From Ulva prolifera (Eukaryota; Chlorophyta; Ulvophyceae; Ulvales; Ulvaceae), in assembly GCA_023078555.1 (NCBI GenBank), contig CM041196.1:8946985-9010984 (forward strand): a DNA stretch of 64,000 bases, given 5' to 3'. The notes under the pieces are model-generated. The model saw only the letters and a program-made list of their open reading frames with translations. It searched no databases and was not told where the DNA came from. A program made the translations under genes and the position numbers. Shown piece by piece: positions 1-9,879 of the stretch. The stretch's first letter is position 1, and each line of letters begins with the position of its first letter.

Positions 1-111
1 CGCTCCTGGAATGCGGAGCTTGTCACAAAGGACAGCATTCAGACGAGCTAAAATTCTGCATAAGTGTTGCGACCACGTGGGCAATGCAATGGCCCCATTT
101 TCGCATAAGAT

Positions 112-800
112 GCTCATCCAGCTTCGTATTGGCTACATCAACTGTCTGCCTACGACGTTACATTAGAACTTGATAATGGGGCGAAAGGTCTCCTTCTTAC
201 ATCTTCACGAGCAGATATACATGTATTTAACGTCGAGCATCTCATGCCGGCAAATCTTATAAGCATGGGTATTAGTGCATTCGGGGCACGGATGCTGCAC
301 ATCCTATATCGATGGCGGTGTACTAGTTGTTGACTCTCTAACGCGGCAACCGCACAATCATGCAAAAGTTTCATCTTCTTCCTCATGTCATTGTGCGGCA
401 CCACCGCTCCACCTTAACAACAAGCGACACGTTATGCACGGATGGCCGCAACGTTTGAATGTGTTGCATCCCAAGTGAGAGTACGTGTTTAAACCGGAAG
501 TGTAGTGTTCTTAAATGTACGCTTGATACGCAAGACATGCGGCATGTGTAGATCATATTGTACACCGCAATGACCGTCTACACTCGCACATCACGAAAGC
601 ATTTAAGGGCGGGAGCAGAGATTCGAGCATGCACGCGAAGAGCTGCACATGCACGGTGCATGTGTCATGCACGAGACTGTACTCTCAACGCTTGCCGCCA
701 TAATCCAGTTTATGCAAGAGTTGAACGTGGTAGCCATCGTCGCATGTGCATGCCTACATTCAAGCACGGCTTGCGTCTTTGTAGTCCGCGCTCTCGACCC
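112..800 (+). mobile_element. Decayed Ty1/Copia-like pol remnant (protease to integrase start)
   Basis: This is a broken coding remnant, not a working gene. Frame +1 is open from about 112 to 333 and reads a segment with the pattern L-x-L-D-N-G followed by HVFNVEHLMPANLISMG. That resembles the stretch after the Copia protease active site, which usually reads like 'NVLHVP..NLISVG'. Near 305 the similarity moves to frame +2, reading IDGGVLVVDSLTRQ and then RHVMHGWPQRLNVLH. This resembles the end of that domain and the GAG-pre-integrase His motif. Further on, SHRRMCMPTFKHG (about 730-768) loosely matches the start of the integrase core. Frameshifts and stops interrupt it, so it is a pseudo-copy. 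No long terminal repeats were found and the 5' part lies outside the window. Family resemblance is judged by eye only; chance similarity in a diverged region is possible. Confidence 0.4.
646..664. repeat. 19-bp near-perfect palindrome
   Basis: CACATGCACGGTGCATGTG has two 9-bp arms that are exact reverse complements around a single central G. The surrounding 20 bases repeat ATGCAC and GCATG words. It could be a cruciform or protein-binding site or simply a chance product of local CA/TG richness. No flanking gene gives it a role. Confidence 0.6.
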
Positions 801-3800
801 CATGTTCATCGTGTAGATTGGCTTATAGTTTGGTGGATGAAACGTTCAAAAATGCGATTCAATCGGTTTGATTCGGTTGGCACCGGTAATTGTTGGTACT
901 TCCTTATACCTCACGTTTGACAGAGCTGCTGAAGATGAACGTGAACTAGGCGATGTTTGCGCAATGGATAAGGCTCGTCACCTTAAGTAGCCGAGCATTG
1001 CTAGAATCGGCTATTGGAAGCATTGCAACTTACATGTTGTGCACCACATCCCCGTCCCAGAGAAATACATTTCTGCATGCGACTCCCTTCCTTCAGCCAG
1101 CACTGGCTTTCTTCCCTTCGATAGTCCGCCATCCGTAATTCCCATGTCGACCAGGCGGTGAGCGAGCTGCTTCACTTGATCCCACTTGTGCGGTGTCCGG
1201 CGTCACTTTGCGACCTTTGGTCTTGTATCATACACCCCAATGTATCAGACACTGCATTTGACTTTTTGAAGACTGATGCGTAGCCTTGCAGTTGCAGGTA
1301 GCGCATCCTGCATATTACAACTATCCTACATGCACGAGCGTTACGTCTACACCTCGCCCCCTGATAGCACCCCACATGTATCGATTGCACTGTTGGTTCA
1401 AATGGATATCCATGCTTGCGCCTTGATCATTGCATCAGCACTACAATATCGCCAGTGTGCGCGAGCGTCGTGTGGGCAGTGCCCCGAGTTGAGTGGTGCT
1501 ACACGTGTCCATGCGCCTCGAAAAGCTTCCAATGGTGAAGCTTTTGCGATTGTGCCACGGTTGTTGAGCTTGCGGCTACTTTGCAGCTACCGCATCACTG
1601 GAGCCCTCACGTGTTCCAACTTCGAGCAAACCTTGATGTTGCTGTGGTGTTTGCGGCTTGGAGCATGCGGAACTTGCGGAGCCGGCAGTAGATGTTTGGC
1701 CGGGTCACGCATTGCTTCACACTATGAAACAATTGCACCATTATCGGTGCATCCTTCATACGAGCAGCAGCATCCAACGTGGTCCACGCCGCGCTCCAGC
1801 CGGCAAGGGGCTTGCCCACAAACGCGCCGGCGCTGTCAAGGGCGATTGCCAACTTGTATGACTAAATCGCATGTGCCGTAGCCACATTTTCTGTGCCGCA
1901 TTCACCTTCACCTCAAGTATTAGTTACACGCTTGCACCTCCCCGGACGTCGTGATAAGTGCCTATCAAAGCGCCAACTTTGAATATGGTCTCAAACATTT
2001 CCGATCGCAAGCAGGATTGTTAGGACGCTGGTTAGTCTCATCGAGTGTGCAGGGGGGTTGATGCGCTTGCTTGAGCCAGTATGCTGACTGTGCATGATGA
2101 CGTGGAGGGGCGCGTACCTTGCCGGATCAGGGCGCGAGTGGCAGAAATGAAAGTAAGAAAAAGTTTCAGAACATTTATGTGCACACGTTCTCCTCCTGCT
2201 TGATCAGAGGCAAGGTCTTAAGCCTAGGAAACATGCTTGAGCCCGTTTGTAAATCTTAAGTCTTACATACGTGATTTCAAAGAAGCAGGTTGTCTCGGGT
2301 CAGGCCCAAATCGGGTCAGCCCAATAACGGGTCACTTTGCGCTGCGGAGATACAGAGACGGCTACAACGAGCCTCGCACGTGTCAACGCGAAAGCATAGA
2401 CATCGTATGTTTGTTGGCTGTCGGTTTGCGTTGAAACGGCGCCATGTCAGTCCCACATGTGGCTTTGAGCGGCTTGAGTATGCCGTGCTCCATTTCTCAT
2501 GACATGGCAGCCTAGAACTACGCGCGAGTTTCGCCGCCGCCTGCGTTACCACATATCTCCTTTGGATGCTTTTTTAAATGCCTCAGTGGAGCCGAGGAGC
2601 TTGGCGTGGCCCGCGTCGACCTGATTTGAGGGCGAAAGTAACCGGATCCAACTGTATCGCGCATAACGGAGCCCGATAGATCTTAGAACAGCTGTAACAA
2701 CATGCGGTAACCATGTAGATTCAACTATGTTACATTGGTGCTCTGTATTTTCGAGAAAGGTACAGTCAGCTGGCAATGCACCCGCTATGGCGGGACGTGT
2801 TGGTCAGCTGTGACTCGGCGGTCCCGCATGACATTTCACGCGCACTACACACTGCAAAAGCGGAGCAATTTCAAAATTTTCAACATGTCACTTTTGATGT
2901 ACTTTGTTGATTGACGACAGGCCGGTCTAGGCCGGTCTTGTTTGTTTGTCCTGAAAGAGCCTGATGTGTTACTGGGAACATTGCTACAGGCATACAACTT
3001 GCTTCGCGCACTTCGGTCTTACATGACGCAATCGCATTACATCCGCGATTATTTACCCCCTCCGGAGTGTCGTGATGCACACAACGCTGTCAGACTTTGA
3101 TTTGACACACGCAGCTGCCAGGGCTGACACCTAACCCCATTCGGGCGTGACCCAAGAACTTGCTGTAAACACGCCATATTGACAATTGGATCCGCGGACA
3201 TGAGCTCGAGCCGCTCAGGCCAAGCCGAGCTCGGCACACGTGTAGAGCGCCGTTGGGTAGTGTCCATGGCCGCGGTGGTGATGGGAGGGTCGGGGCATAG
3301 CTGTGCATGGTAGCCCAAACTCGCACTAGTTGTTTCGCAAGGATCTATGGGTCGTGATGCTGACCCGCAGAAACAGACAGCATACCGTACTAAATCAAAA
3401 GCATCGATACATAACGCATATTGTAGGTGCAAATGCTGTTGAAACACCCCCCTATCACACATACTGCATGCCTAATGGATCGTATCGCCGAATATGTTAT
3501 GTACACTCGTAACGTCGAGGGCACCTCACGTCTCCAACTGCATGTCGCGCTTACCTCAGATTCTCTGGGCTCAACATATTGATGATGTTAACGATGACAC
3601 ATCGGAGCCTAGCCCACTACGCGGCCAAAGGGTGCACTCGAGGTGATGTAGTAGCAGTACCACAGCAGTATATTTCAGCCATTATGTGGCGTGTGCTCTA
3701 TAAACCTCGAAACATGGAATGGGCGACAAGTTCGTGGCAGTTGATATTCATACATACCTGTGTGATGCAACAGCTAATGCATACGGAACTGTAATGATCC

Positions 3801-4149
3801 TTCGACGAGACTGTGTGTTTCAAGACGGAGATGTGTTGCTCGATGGTGGGCCCGCTGACAAAGCGCACAGAGCGCTACGAACTCTATCGAATTGAGCTGC
3901 AGGATCGTTTGCAGCGCTCTACTTTACGAAAATAATCATCTAGCTGCTACCTAAACGCACTAAAAGGGCTGGATTGTGCCTGCCGCCGTTTTGGCGCTGC
4001 CTGCGACGCACGCTGGCCCATCACAGGCCGCCAAACTCAGTCACAACCCTGGTAGTTGGACACAGTGCAGATGCACGCAAGATGCACAATGAATGTGTGG
4101 TCTACGGGGTGAGGCAGGGTTACAAGGTCGGTTCACCTCGCTGTCGGTC
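801..4149. other. Gene-poor unassigned DNA
   Basis: No gene is recognised in this 3.3-kb stretch. The longest open frame is 1,276-1,881 (+), about 200 codons. It is somewhat longer than expected by chance in 50% GC DNA, but it has no recognisable domain and its composition (Cys, Ser, Arg and His rich) looks like non-coding translation. Around 3,710-3,895 (+) another frame is open for about 62 codons. It contains VDIHTYLCDATANAYGTV, which faintly recalls the 'TDAS..G.G.V' region of retroelement RNase H, but stops lie at both ends and I do not assign it. The rest may be further transposon decay. Confidence 0.5.
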
Positions 4150-4450
4150 AACCCATGGCACGCAGTCAACGCGGTCCCTGGCGGGTTGGCAACGGAGGAA
4201 GCGCGTAGGGCGCATGGGGATCTATTGCTAGGGGGGGAACCAACACGGCCTCTGGGGGCCACTTGAAGGCGCGGTGAGCAAAGATGGCACTACGTGCGTA
4301 GCCCACCGGACGGGCGTAGGCGCGGGGTGGCGGGGTGGCGGGGTGCGGGTTGCGCGCGGGGTGTCCGGACACCGATAACTGTGATGTGGTTGCCGTGGAC
4401 GGGCCCGTCCACGGGGGCGGGGCTGCGGAAGTGGCATGTGGAGCCAAGGT
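4150..4450. other. GC-rich, G-skewed low-complexity block
   Basis: The + strand becomes clearly G-rich here, with many GGGG runs and GGGCG/GGGTG words, compared with about 50% GC on either side. The opposite strand reads as Pro/Ala/Arg-rich translations in two frames, which is the normal by-product of such composition and not evidence for a protein. The block contains a G-quadruplex motif. It could be a CpG-rich promoter-like island, but I see no gene next to it. Confidence 0.5.
4324..4349 (+). other. G-quadruplex motif
   Basis: Four G runs (4324-4327, 4332-4335, 4340-4343 and 4347-4349) are separated by loops of 4, 4 and 3 bases (TGGC, TGGC, TGC). This meets the standard G3+N1-7 rule with three runs of four Gs. 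It lies in the G-skewed block, so the single G-rich strand could fold in DNA or in an RNA read from the + strand. Folding is inferred from sequence only. Confidence 0.75.
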
Positions 4451-5069
4451 GCTGAGGTGGTGGGAGCGTGGCAGTTAGACAGTAGCAATAGCTGTTCTAT
4501 ATGTTTTAGGAAGTTATGCACGTGTGTATGCTCCGAGGGTGGTGTTGGTACGGGTGTGCATGCTTTGGAGTTTGAAGCTAGTGTGAGTGCATGTTTGTTG
4601 GTCCCTCGCAGCGGGAGGATAGCATGGGTCTACAAGTGCAAGCTTCATTTGTAGCAACTTGTGATGTGTTGCTCTATGTCGTGGTGCCCATTGAGTTCCT
4701 AGTATAGGACAGAGAGTGTGGGCCAGAGTGTGCAAGCTTCTGTTGCGATAACTTGTGTTCTTTTGTGATCAGATGACATCTGTCCATGTGCAGAGAATGC
4801 AGGCCTGAATGTGCATGCCTGAAGCACCGCAGTGCTGCTACTGGTGTGACATTGTGTATGTATGTATGCATGATTACATAGCCGTATCCATTTGGACATT
4901 GACAACTCCGAAACCCGGGCTCACCGGGACCGGGACCACCGGGACCGGGACTTGTGTTGTTTGTTGCTATTCCATCGTTCGATGCTTTCATTGGTCTGCC
5001 TGCTTTGCCATCAGAAGGCCAGCGCCAATTGTGCTGCAGAGGCGACTAGCTAGATCTCTGTTGTGAGGG
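4451..5069. other. Unassigned DNA with weak internal repetition
   Basis: No gene is seen. The phrase GTGCAAGCTTC followed by a TTG-rich stretch and AACTTGTG occurs near 4,637 and again near 4,731. A third related phrase, GTGCATGCCTGAAG, lies near 4,811. This suggests two or three very degraded repeat units of about 80-95 bp. The similarity is too low for a firm repeat call. Confidence 0.35.
4917..4949 (+). repeat. GGGACC short repeat with G-quadruplex potential
   Basis: Five GGG runs (4917-4919, 4926-4928, 4932-4934, 4941-4943 and 4947-4949) are separated by loops of 6, 3, 6 and 3 bases made mostly of ACC. It is an imperfect CCGGGA microsatellite. The antisense translation is Gly-Pro rich, which follows from the repeat and does not imply a collagen-like gene. 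The rule for a G-quadruplex is met, with one run to spare. Confidence 0.7.
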
Positions 5070-5290
5070 GCTGCAGCAGGATTGTCAGGAAAGCTAATAT
5101 TTGTGCAGGTCGGACGCGCAGTCCTCATTCAGGTCAGGTCAGGACAGCCAGCATCTCATACCTTCTGCGCACAGAGGTAGAACCGAGAGATGCTAAAGGA
5201 GAGTGCTAGTACCGGGAAACAGTAAGGAGAATGGTTACAGCTCTCCGTGTGCACAGCCATATATGCACACTGAATAGTCAAGATTACGGC

Positions 5291-5313
5291 GGGAGATCCT
5301 CGCAGGATCTCCC
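5291..5313. repeat. Hairpin: 10-bp perfect stem, 3-base loop
   Basis: GGGAGATCCT (5291-5300) and AGGATCTCCC (5304-5313) are exact reverse complements separated by CGC. The matching place in the other inverted-repeat arm (about 7,038-7,059) keeps the same hairpin in imperfect form (GGATCCT, GCG, AGGATTT). Its partial survival in both arms suggests it belonged to the ancestral repeat. Confidence 0.7.
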
Positions 5314-5355
5314 TCACTACTCCGGGACAATCCCGCTGGCGGCTTACCCCTACAC

Positions 5356-5371
5356 ATGATCCGCGGATCAT
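5356..5371. repeat. 16-bp perfect palindrome
   Basis: ATGATCCGCGGATCAT is its own reverse complement over all 16 bases. It sits in the left inverted-repeat arm, 42 bp inside the 10-bp-stem hairpin. The equivalent place in the right arm (about 6,978-6,995) has only half of it (TTTGCGGATCC). It may be a recognition site of the former element or chance. Confidence 0.65.
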
Positions 5372-5425
5372 TCGTGCATGGGTGCACCTGTCACCACACT
5401 GCTGCCCGCAGGCGCATGCATTGTG

Positions 5426-6924
5426 ACAAGGATATGGTGATTAACACACTGTATGTACTGTCACGGAGCGGCTCAGTGAAGTAGCGGATTGTGGCCGTCG
5501 GCAGACAGCGCATGCTGTGCGATGCAGCAAAATTTGCAGTCGAGAGTACACTTGTCATTTGTTGAGAGCTTGTGCAGCTGTGTGCGCAGCGGTAGTGCAT
5601 CTTCGCAACAGCGACGGTACATGCCCCTGGAATAGCAACGCAGCGTATCGCTTCTCTAGCTACATATCTGCAGTAGATTGGTACCCGTCCTGGGCGAACA
5701 ATCGATGATAAGTTGCATCTGGCGTGCTTTGTAGCTGGTACGCTGGGACAGCGACGTCATGCTGCTGTGCAAGCAGCCGAGCAGAGGAAACGGCACATTC
5801 CAATGCGGTGAGATGAGCTTCGTTTCCTTGCTCCAGAGATCTCTGCGAGTGTATATCTCGGCGTGGCGGTGAACAGCAAAGGAGAGCTGCCAGGCGTCGC
5901 GGGCAATACAGAGCGGTTGCATCATTGACAGCTGTGGGTGGAGCATACAGTTTTGACAATAGGACGTAAAATACTCGATGCAGCATGGTCATACGATCGA
6001 CACGGCCGCACACAGCAAGAGTGTGATTTGTCACAGCATACCCGGACCATCAGTCCGAAGATGGCTACCAATCGAACTTCATCGGAGCCAGCCCAGGGCA
6101 GCATCTACAGCTGCTTGAGAAGATATCAATCCTCTGCAAGCTGTGCGCGGTTGAGTTTGCACACAGCAGGCATTCAGCACGGCTCACAGCGCGCACAGAG
6201 CGTCGTCGACTACAGAAACAGAGGATGCAGCCACGCATGCAGCGGGGGCCGTTTGTGAACTACAGAATCTCGGAAGCTACATGTGCATCTGCAAAGTTTG
6301 TCTGATCGGTGAAAGCAACCGTCCGTTCCAAGTCTGCTCGGCAGCCGGTACGCCGAGACATGCACGGGCTGCAGCGCTGTCCTGCTGGGACGGCGTGCTG
6401 AAGCATGCAGCAAAATTAATTGTATACCTGTTTCCGGCTGTGTCGCTGCACGTCCGCACGCTACAGGTGTCGCGCAGAGCTGTCAAGGTTGGTGCCAGGA
6501 CCATGCCGGAACGATTGATCGAATACTCCGGAACAGTTGACCATGTACACGGTCGACGCGGTGCCAGGGGGCGATCGCTACATACGGGACCCGTGGAATC
6601 GGTGGCAAGGGGGGCGATCCGACACGTGGGGAGGGTCGCAAGCCTCTAAGGCCCGGTGGGCAATCATACTCGTCGTATTCTGATTGTGCAGCATCTTGCT
6701 GCTGCGAGACTACAACGGCATCGTCAGCGGTGACACCGTCCGCAATGTCTGATTATGCAAAACAACTAGTATCGCCTTGGACAACTCAAGTGCGACGGCG
6801 GCACTATACACACTACGAAAGTCATGTCTCCCATCTGTTCATGGCAGCTTGTGCTTGGCAACGGTGTACACTGACGCTGTTGCACATGTGTTACACATCC
6901 ATCACAGGCCCTATCAACCACTGT
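5426..6924. other. Interior of the inverted-repeat pair; no intact gene
   Basis: This 1.5-kb spacer has no recognised intact gene. Open frames occur on both strands (for example 5,660-6,034 minus and 5,938-6,258 plus) but overlap one another and have no recognised motifs. The only patch with any family flavour is described separately at 6,302-6,480. If the flanking arms are transposon ends, the spacer would be a decayed or non-autonomous interior. Confidence 0.45.
6302..6480 (+). pseudogene. Possible Copia integrase C-part remnant
   Basis: The frame open from 6,281 to 6,649 (+) reads GESNR and, about 22 residues later, W-D-G-V-L-K-H-A-A-x-L-I-V-Y-L-F-P. The order E-x-x-N-R then W-x-x-x-(V/L)-x-H-A-x-x-L-I-x-x-x-P is typical of the C-terminal part of the Copia integrase core, where the catalytic Glu lies near 'ERxNRT' and is followed by 'W.EAV..A.YLINR.P'. 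The spacing fits, but few residues match and no other domain follows. I rate it as weak. A profile search against the integrase core family would decide. Confidence 0.25.
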
Positions 6925-7285
6925 TTTAATGCATGCGCCTACGGGCAGAAGTGTGGTGACGAGTGTACCCATGCACCATCGATTTGCGGATCCAGTGCGG
7001 GGGCAAGCCGCCAGCGGGATTGTCCTGGAGTAGTTAGGGGGATCCTGCGAGGATTTCCCGCCGCAACCTTGACTGATCAGTGTGCATATATGGATGCGCA
7101 CATTAAGAGCTGTAACCTTTCTCTCTACTGCTTCACGGTGCTGGTATCTCCCCTTCAGCGTTCCTCGGTTCTACCTCCGTGCGCAGCAGGTATGGAACGC
7201 TGGCTGCTCTGACATGGCCTGTACTAAGACTGCTCACATATGCTCGTCTGACCTGATAAGATAGCGTTTCTGACAGCCACCTCTC
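6925..7285 (-). repeat. Right arm of long inverted repeat
   Basis: This is the inverted partner of 5,070-5,425; paired coordinates sum to about 12,350. The best-preserved part is 6,930-7,195. It contains the phrases AAGCCGCCAGCGGGATTGTC and GTGTGCATATATGG, each found in reverse complement in the left arm. Small indels and point changes are spread evenly, with no sign of recent gene conversion. Confidence 0.7.
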
Positions 7286-9777
7286 CTCGTTGTCGATAGG
7301 CGTGTCATGAGCCTTCCTCCCGAGGCATTCATCTAAAATCAGTTCGAATTTAGCAGAATGCTTGAAGCCATCTCGAATGAACTCCCCATCATCCCAACAC
7401 CGAGTGTACCCAATGTGGCGAAGCCCAGCCTGGTGGTCAGGCAATCCTAACCTATTATAGGAATGCTTGAGCCAATGAAAGATGGCTGCAGCCACTATCC
7501 ATAATTCATTTTGAGGACCTTCTTTACTGGTTCATTATCGATGTGACATGCAGGCAATCTCTAGATTCGCTCGTAGTGAGTGCGCGAAGCATTGACAAGC
7601 CACGTGACGCCGATGCGACAAATGCTAAAAGGATCGGAGTGATTTGTCCAGGTCCAGCACACGGGCGTACCTGCAGGTGACGAACTACAGAACAATGATT
7701 AGCTGATCTGTCCCAGTCACGCTAAAACCGAAGGCCCCCAAAAAAACAAAACCCATTGTTCCCGCGTCTTGTCCCACTTCAAGCCGCGACGAACCTTGAC
7801 ATTCATTACGATACATCTTAACGCTCGGCGGTAAAGGAGTGTAAAATGTGGTACTTGTTGTAGTTGGGGCATATAGGGGGCAAAATGCCCTTGATGTGTA
7901 CTTGGACACTGATTTTCAAACACTCGCTGTGTGTCAGCAAAACTCAGCGCCAGTGTTGCAGCTCGCGCCTTCGTCATGAGTAATGCTCGGCCCGAGTGCC
8001 GAGTCTCCAGAAATTTCACAAATAGCTTTGACTCATAACGGATGCCACATTGCCGTGCCTCGCATGTATTGTGTACACAATAAAACTGCCCCCGATATCC
8101 TTGCTGTGAATTATTACGGTGTATGTCTTGGTCTAACCGTATCTAGCACAGCCGTTCTTTGGCAGCCGGTGCGGAATTGTGAGTAGTGAAGCACTCGGAG
8201 ATGCTAGCAAGATATTGCTACCGGAAATCAAGCCTCGAGAACATATGCCGATGCTGCAAGACGCTCCTGCATAGCAATTGTTATGAATGGCATGGCTCGA
8301 TAAAGATTGTACAACATCGTTGAGTGCGCTCAAGTGGCTCTCACGTTGAATGGCATGCTATTGCGGGCTCAGACCTGATCTATATTCGAAATCATCAAAC
8401 TACATAGCCTTCGATCTGCAGCGTTCATCGCCCAATCAGCTACCCTTGCTCAGCTCTGTAGGACCGTTCAAGTTTTGGAGACGTTCACACTAGCTAGCCA
8501 ATGTGTAATTGTGCGCTTTAACCTGCTCGTCGAGGCACAAAGCGCAAGAAGATTCTCCTCTCAGCTTTCACAATTAGTGTAGCTGATTGCCCATCGGGCA
8601 TCTGAGCCTTCTCCTCCACAGACGTCGCCCCCCAAAGCACCGTGTCACCGTGTCACCGTGTCACCGACTGTATGCTTTGCCCCCGACGCCTTATCAACCG
8701 CATATCCCTGCTCTGTGTGCCGCGTGTCACCATGCACTTGTCTCTACAACGTCCCCGCACCGTCTCACGGGCGCCGCGCACTTTTCTGTGGGTGCGTGTT
8801 GTGTGTGGAGGACCATTCGCATAGCCCGTCGCATCAAAATATTTTATTAAAAATGTACACTGAACAACGCACTCGCTGCGAGGGTGTAGCTGTGATCGGC
8901 AGCAACTGCAAGGCCGCCGTGCATAAACCTGGTCATGGGGACCTGCTCTCATTGCGCAAGATACTAGACGCATCGCACATCTGAATGAGCTGATATATTT
9001 CCGCCTTGGCATGGTGACGTTTCGCTGTGAGCTAGGCCTGACCGACGCCAAATGCAGAGGCCTACAGTCCAGGCACGCAGATCCGACAATGCGCTAATGC
9101 CATCCCTCACAACATTGGACACATTGATAACCAAACATCAAGTAAACCCCTTTGATAACTACTTACCGCAATGAGATGCATCTGCAGATGTGGCATGCGC
9201 ATGTGGACGACATCGATGACAAGGTCTGAGTACACCATTCATCTAGAAATTGGCATGCCGGAATATGTACGTACACTACTTCATGCGTGTTTGAGCCAAC
9301 ACGCGTGAATTGTTGTCCATTGCTCCGGCTGCTCAGCCGCTACATCCTCATCGCAAATCGTAATGTGTACCGGCGATACTATCTCATAACAAAGCTGCTG
9401 CCTAACCAGACTTACAATTATGGCCAGCGGCAACATAGGCCGGCAGCAACATCAATTGTGATGCGAGGATATCATGAATTTGGGATCAACTATCGCACTG
9501 CAAGTGTGACCATTCATTAAGTTTGTTGGCACCTCAGGTGACATTCCGCAAAATGATTCAGCCATTTGAGGTATTTTACGACACACTTCAGCATGGTGTC
9601 ACTTCCGAACTTCATTGCAGCATAAAATCAACGCACCTGTCCCCAAGACTGGCTTTTGCAGTGCAACCGCCCATTAGATAAACTCTGCATATGCTTACGT
9701 AGCTCAGATGCAGTGCCATGTTGTGCCGTGCCGTTGGAATGGCCTGTGCCGTTTACGCTGCATGAGTGCATCCTAGC
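7286..9777. other. Gene-poor unassigned DNA before the satellite
   Basis: No gene is recognised. On the minus strand a frame is open from 7,495 down to 7,133. Its first 70 codons lie outside the inverted-repeat arm and read unusually protein-like (WDDGEFIRDGF, ELILDECLGRK), but I cannot place them in a family, and the remainder runs into the arm. A minus-strand frame at 7,685-8,019 and a plus-strand frame at 7,983-8,186 are unremarkable. A short A-rich run (7,740-7,752) is too short to call a retroposon tail. Nothing distinctive was seen from 8,700 to 9,770. Confidence 0.5.
8638..8666 (+). repeat. 8-bp tandem repeat (CACCGTGT), 3.6 copies
   Basis: CACCGTGT is repeated exactly at 8638, 8646 and 8654, followed by a partial CACCG. 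It is a simple microsatellite produced by slippage, in otherwise unassigned DNA. Confidence 0.9.
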
Positions 9778-9802
9778 TACAACGGAGATACAACGGAGAT
9801 AC
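9778..9802 (+). repeat. 11-bp tandem duplication near the array edge
   Basis: TACAACGGAGA occurs at 9778 and immediately again at 9789, followed by TAC. A second small duplication, GAGCCGGTG/GAGCCGGTA, follows near 9,836. Both lie within 100 bp of the first recognisable satellite sequence and may mark slippage or repair at the junction. Confidence 0.8.
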
Positions 9803-9879
9803 ATATGACGTCTCGGAGAATAACATCAGCATTAGAGCCGGTGGAGCCGGTAGGGCCATTAGACGTTTCATCAATTCTG

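Larger units (their letters stand above)
5070..5425 (+). repeat. Left arm of long inverted repeat
   Basis: The reverse complement of this segment aligns with 6,925-7,285 over about 350 bp. Identity is about 75-80% by eye with a few small gaps. Anchors include the CGGCGGGA/GATCC block (5,287-5,309 against 7,041-7,063), the CAGTGTGCATATATGG block, the GTTCTACCTC-GTGCGCAG block and GCATGCGCCT-CGGGCAG. Outer ends fade near the phrases CAGGTCGGACG (left) and CGTCTGACCTG (right). The arms could be the ends of a decayed fold-back or DNA transposon, or two inverted copies of one repeat. No target-site duplication could be identified, and divergence implies an old event. Confidence 0.7.

Noticed and set aside
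1276-1881. 200-codon open frame as a gene
   Set aside because: It is only mildly longer than chance allows, has no recognisable domain and has a composition like non-coding translation. Competing frames overlap it.
4166-4521. Proline-rich proteins on the minus strand
   Set aside because: Overlapping frames are all Pro/Ala/Arg-rich because the + strand is G-rich. This reflects composition, not coding.
7740-7752. Poly-A tail of a retroposed gene
   Set aside because: Only a 7-base and a 4-base A run broken by C, with no target duplication or gene-like body beside it.
9180-9300. Copia reverse transcriptase remnant (VDDIDD, then MPEYVRTLL)
   Set aside because: The two phrases lie in different frames and only about 25 codons apart, too close for the family, with no other supporting motif.
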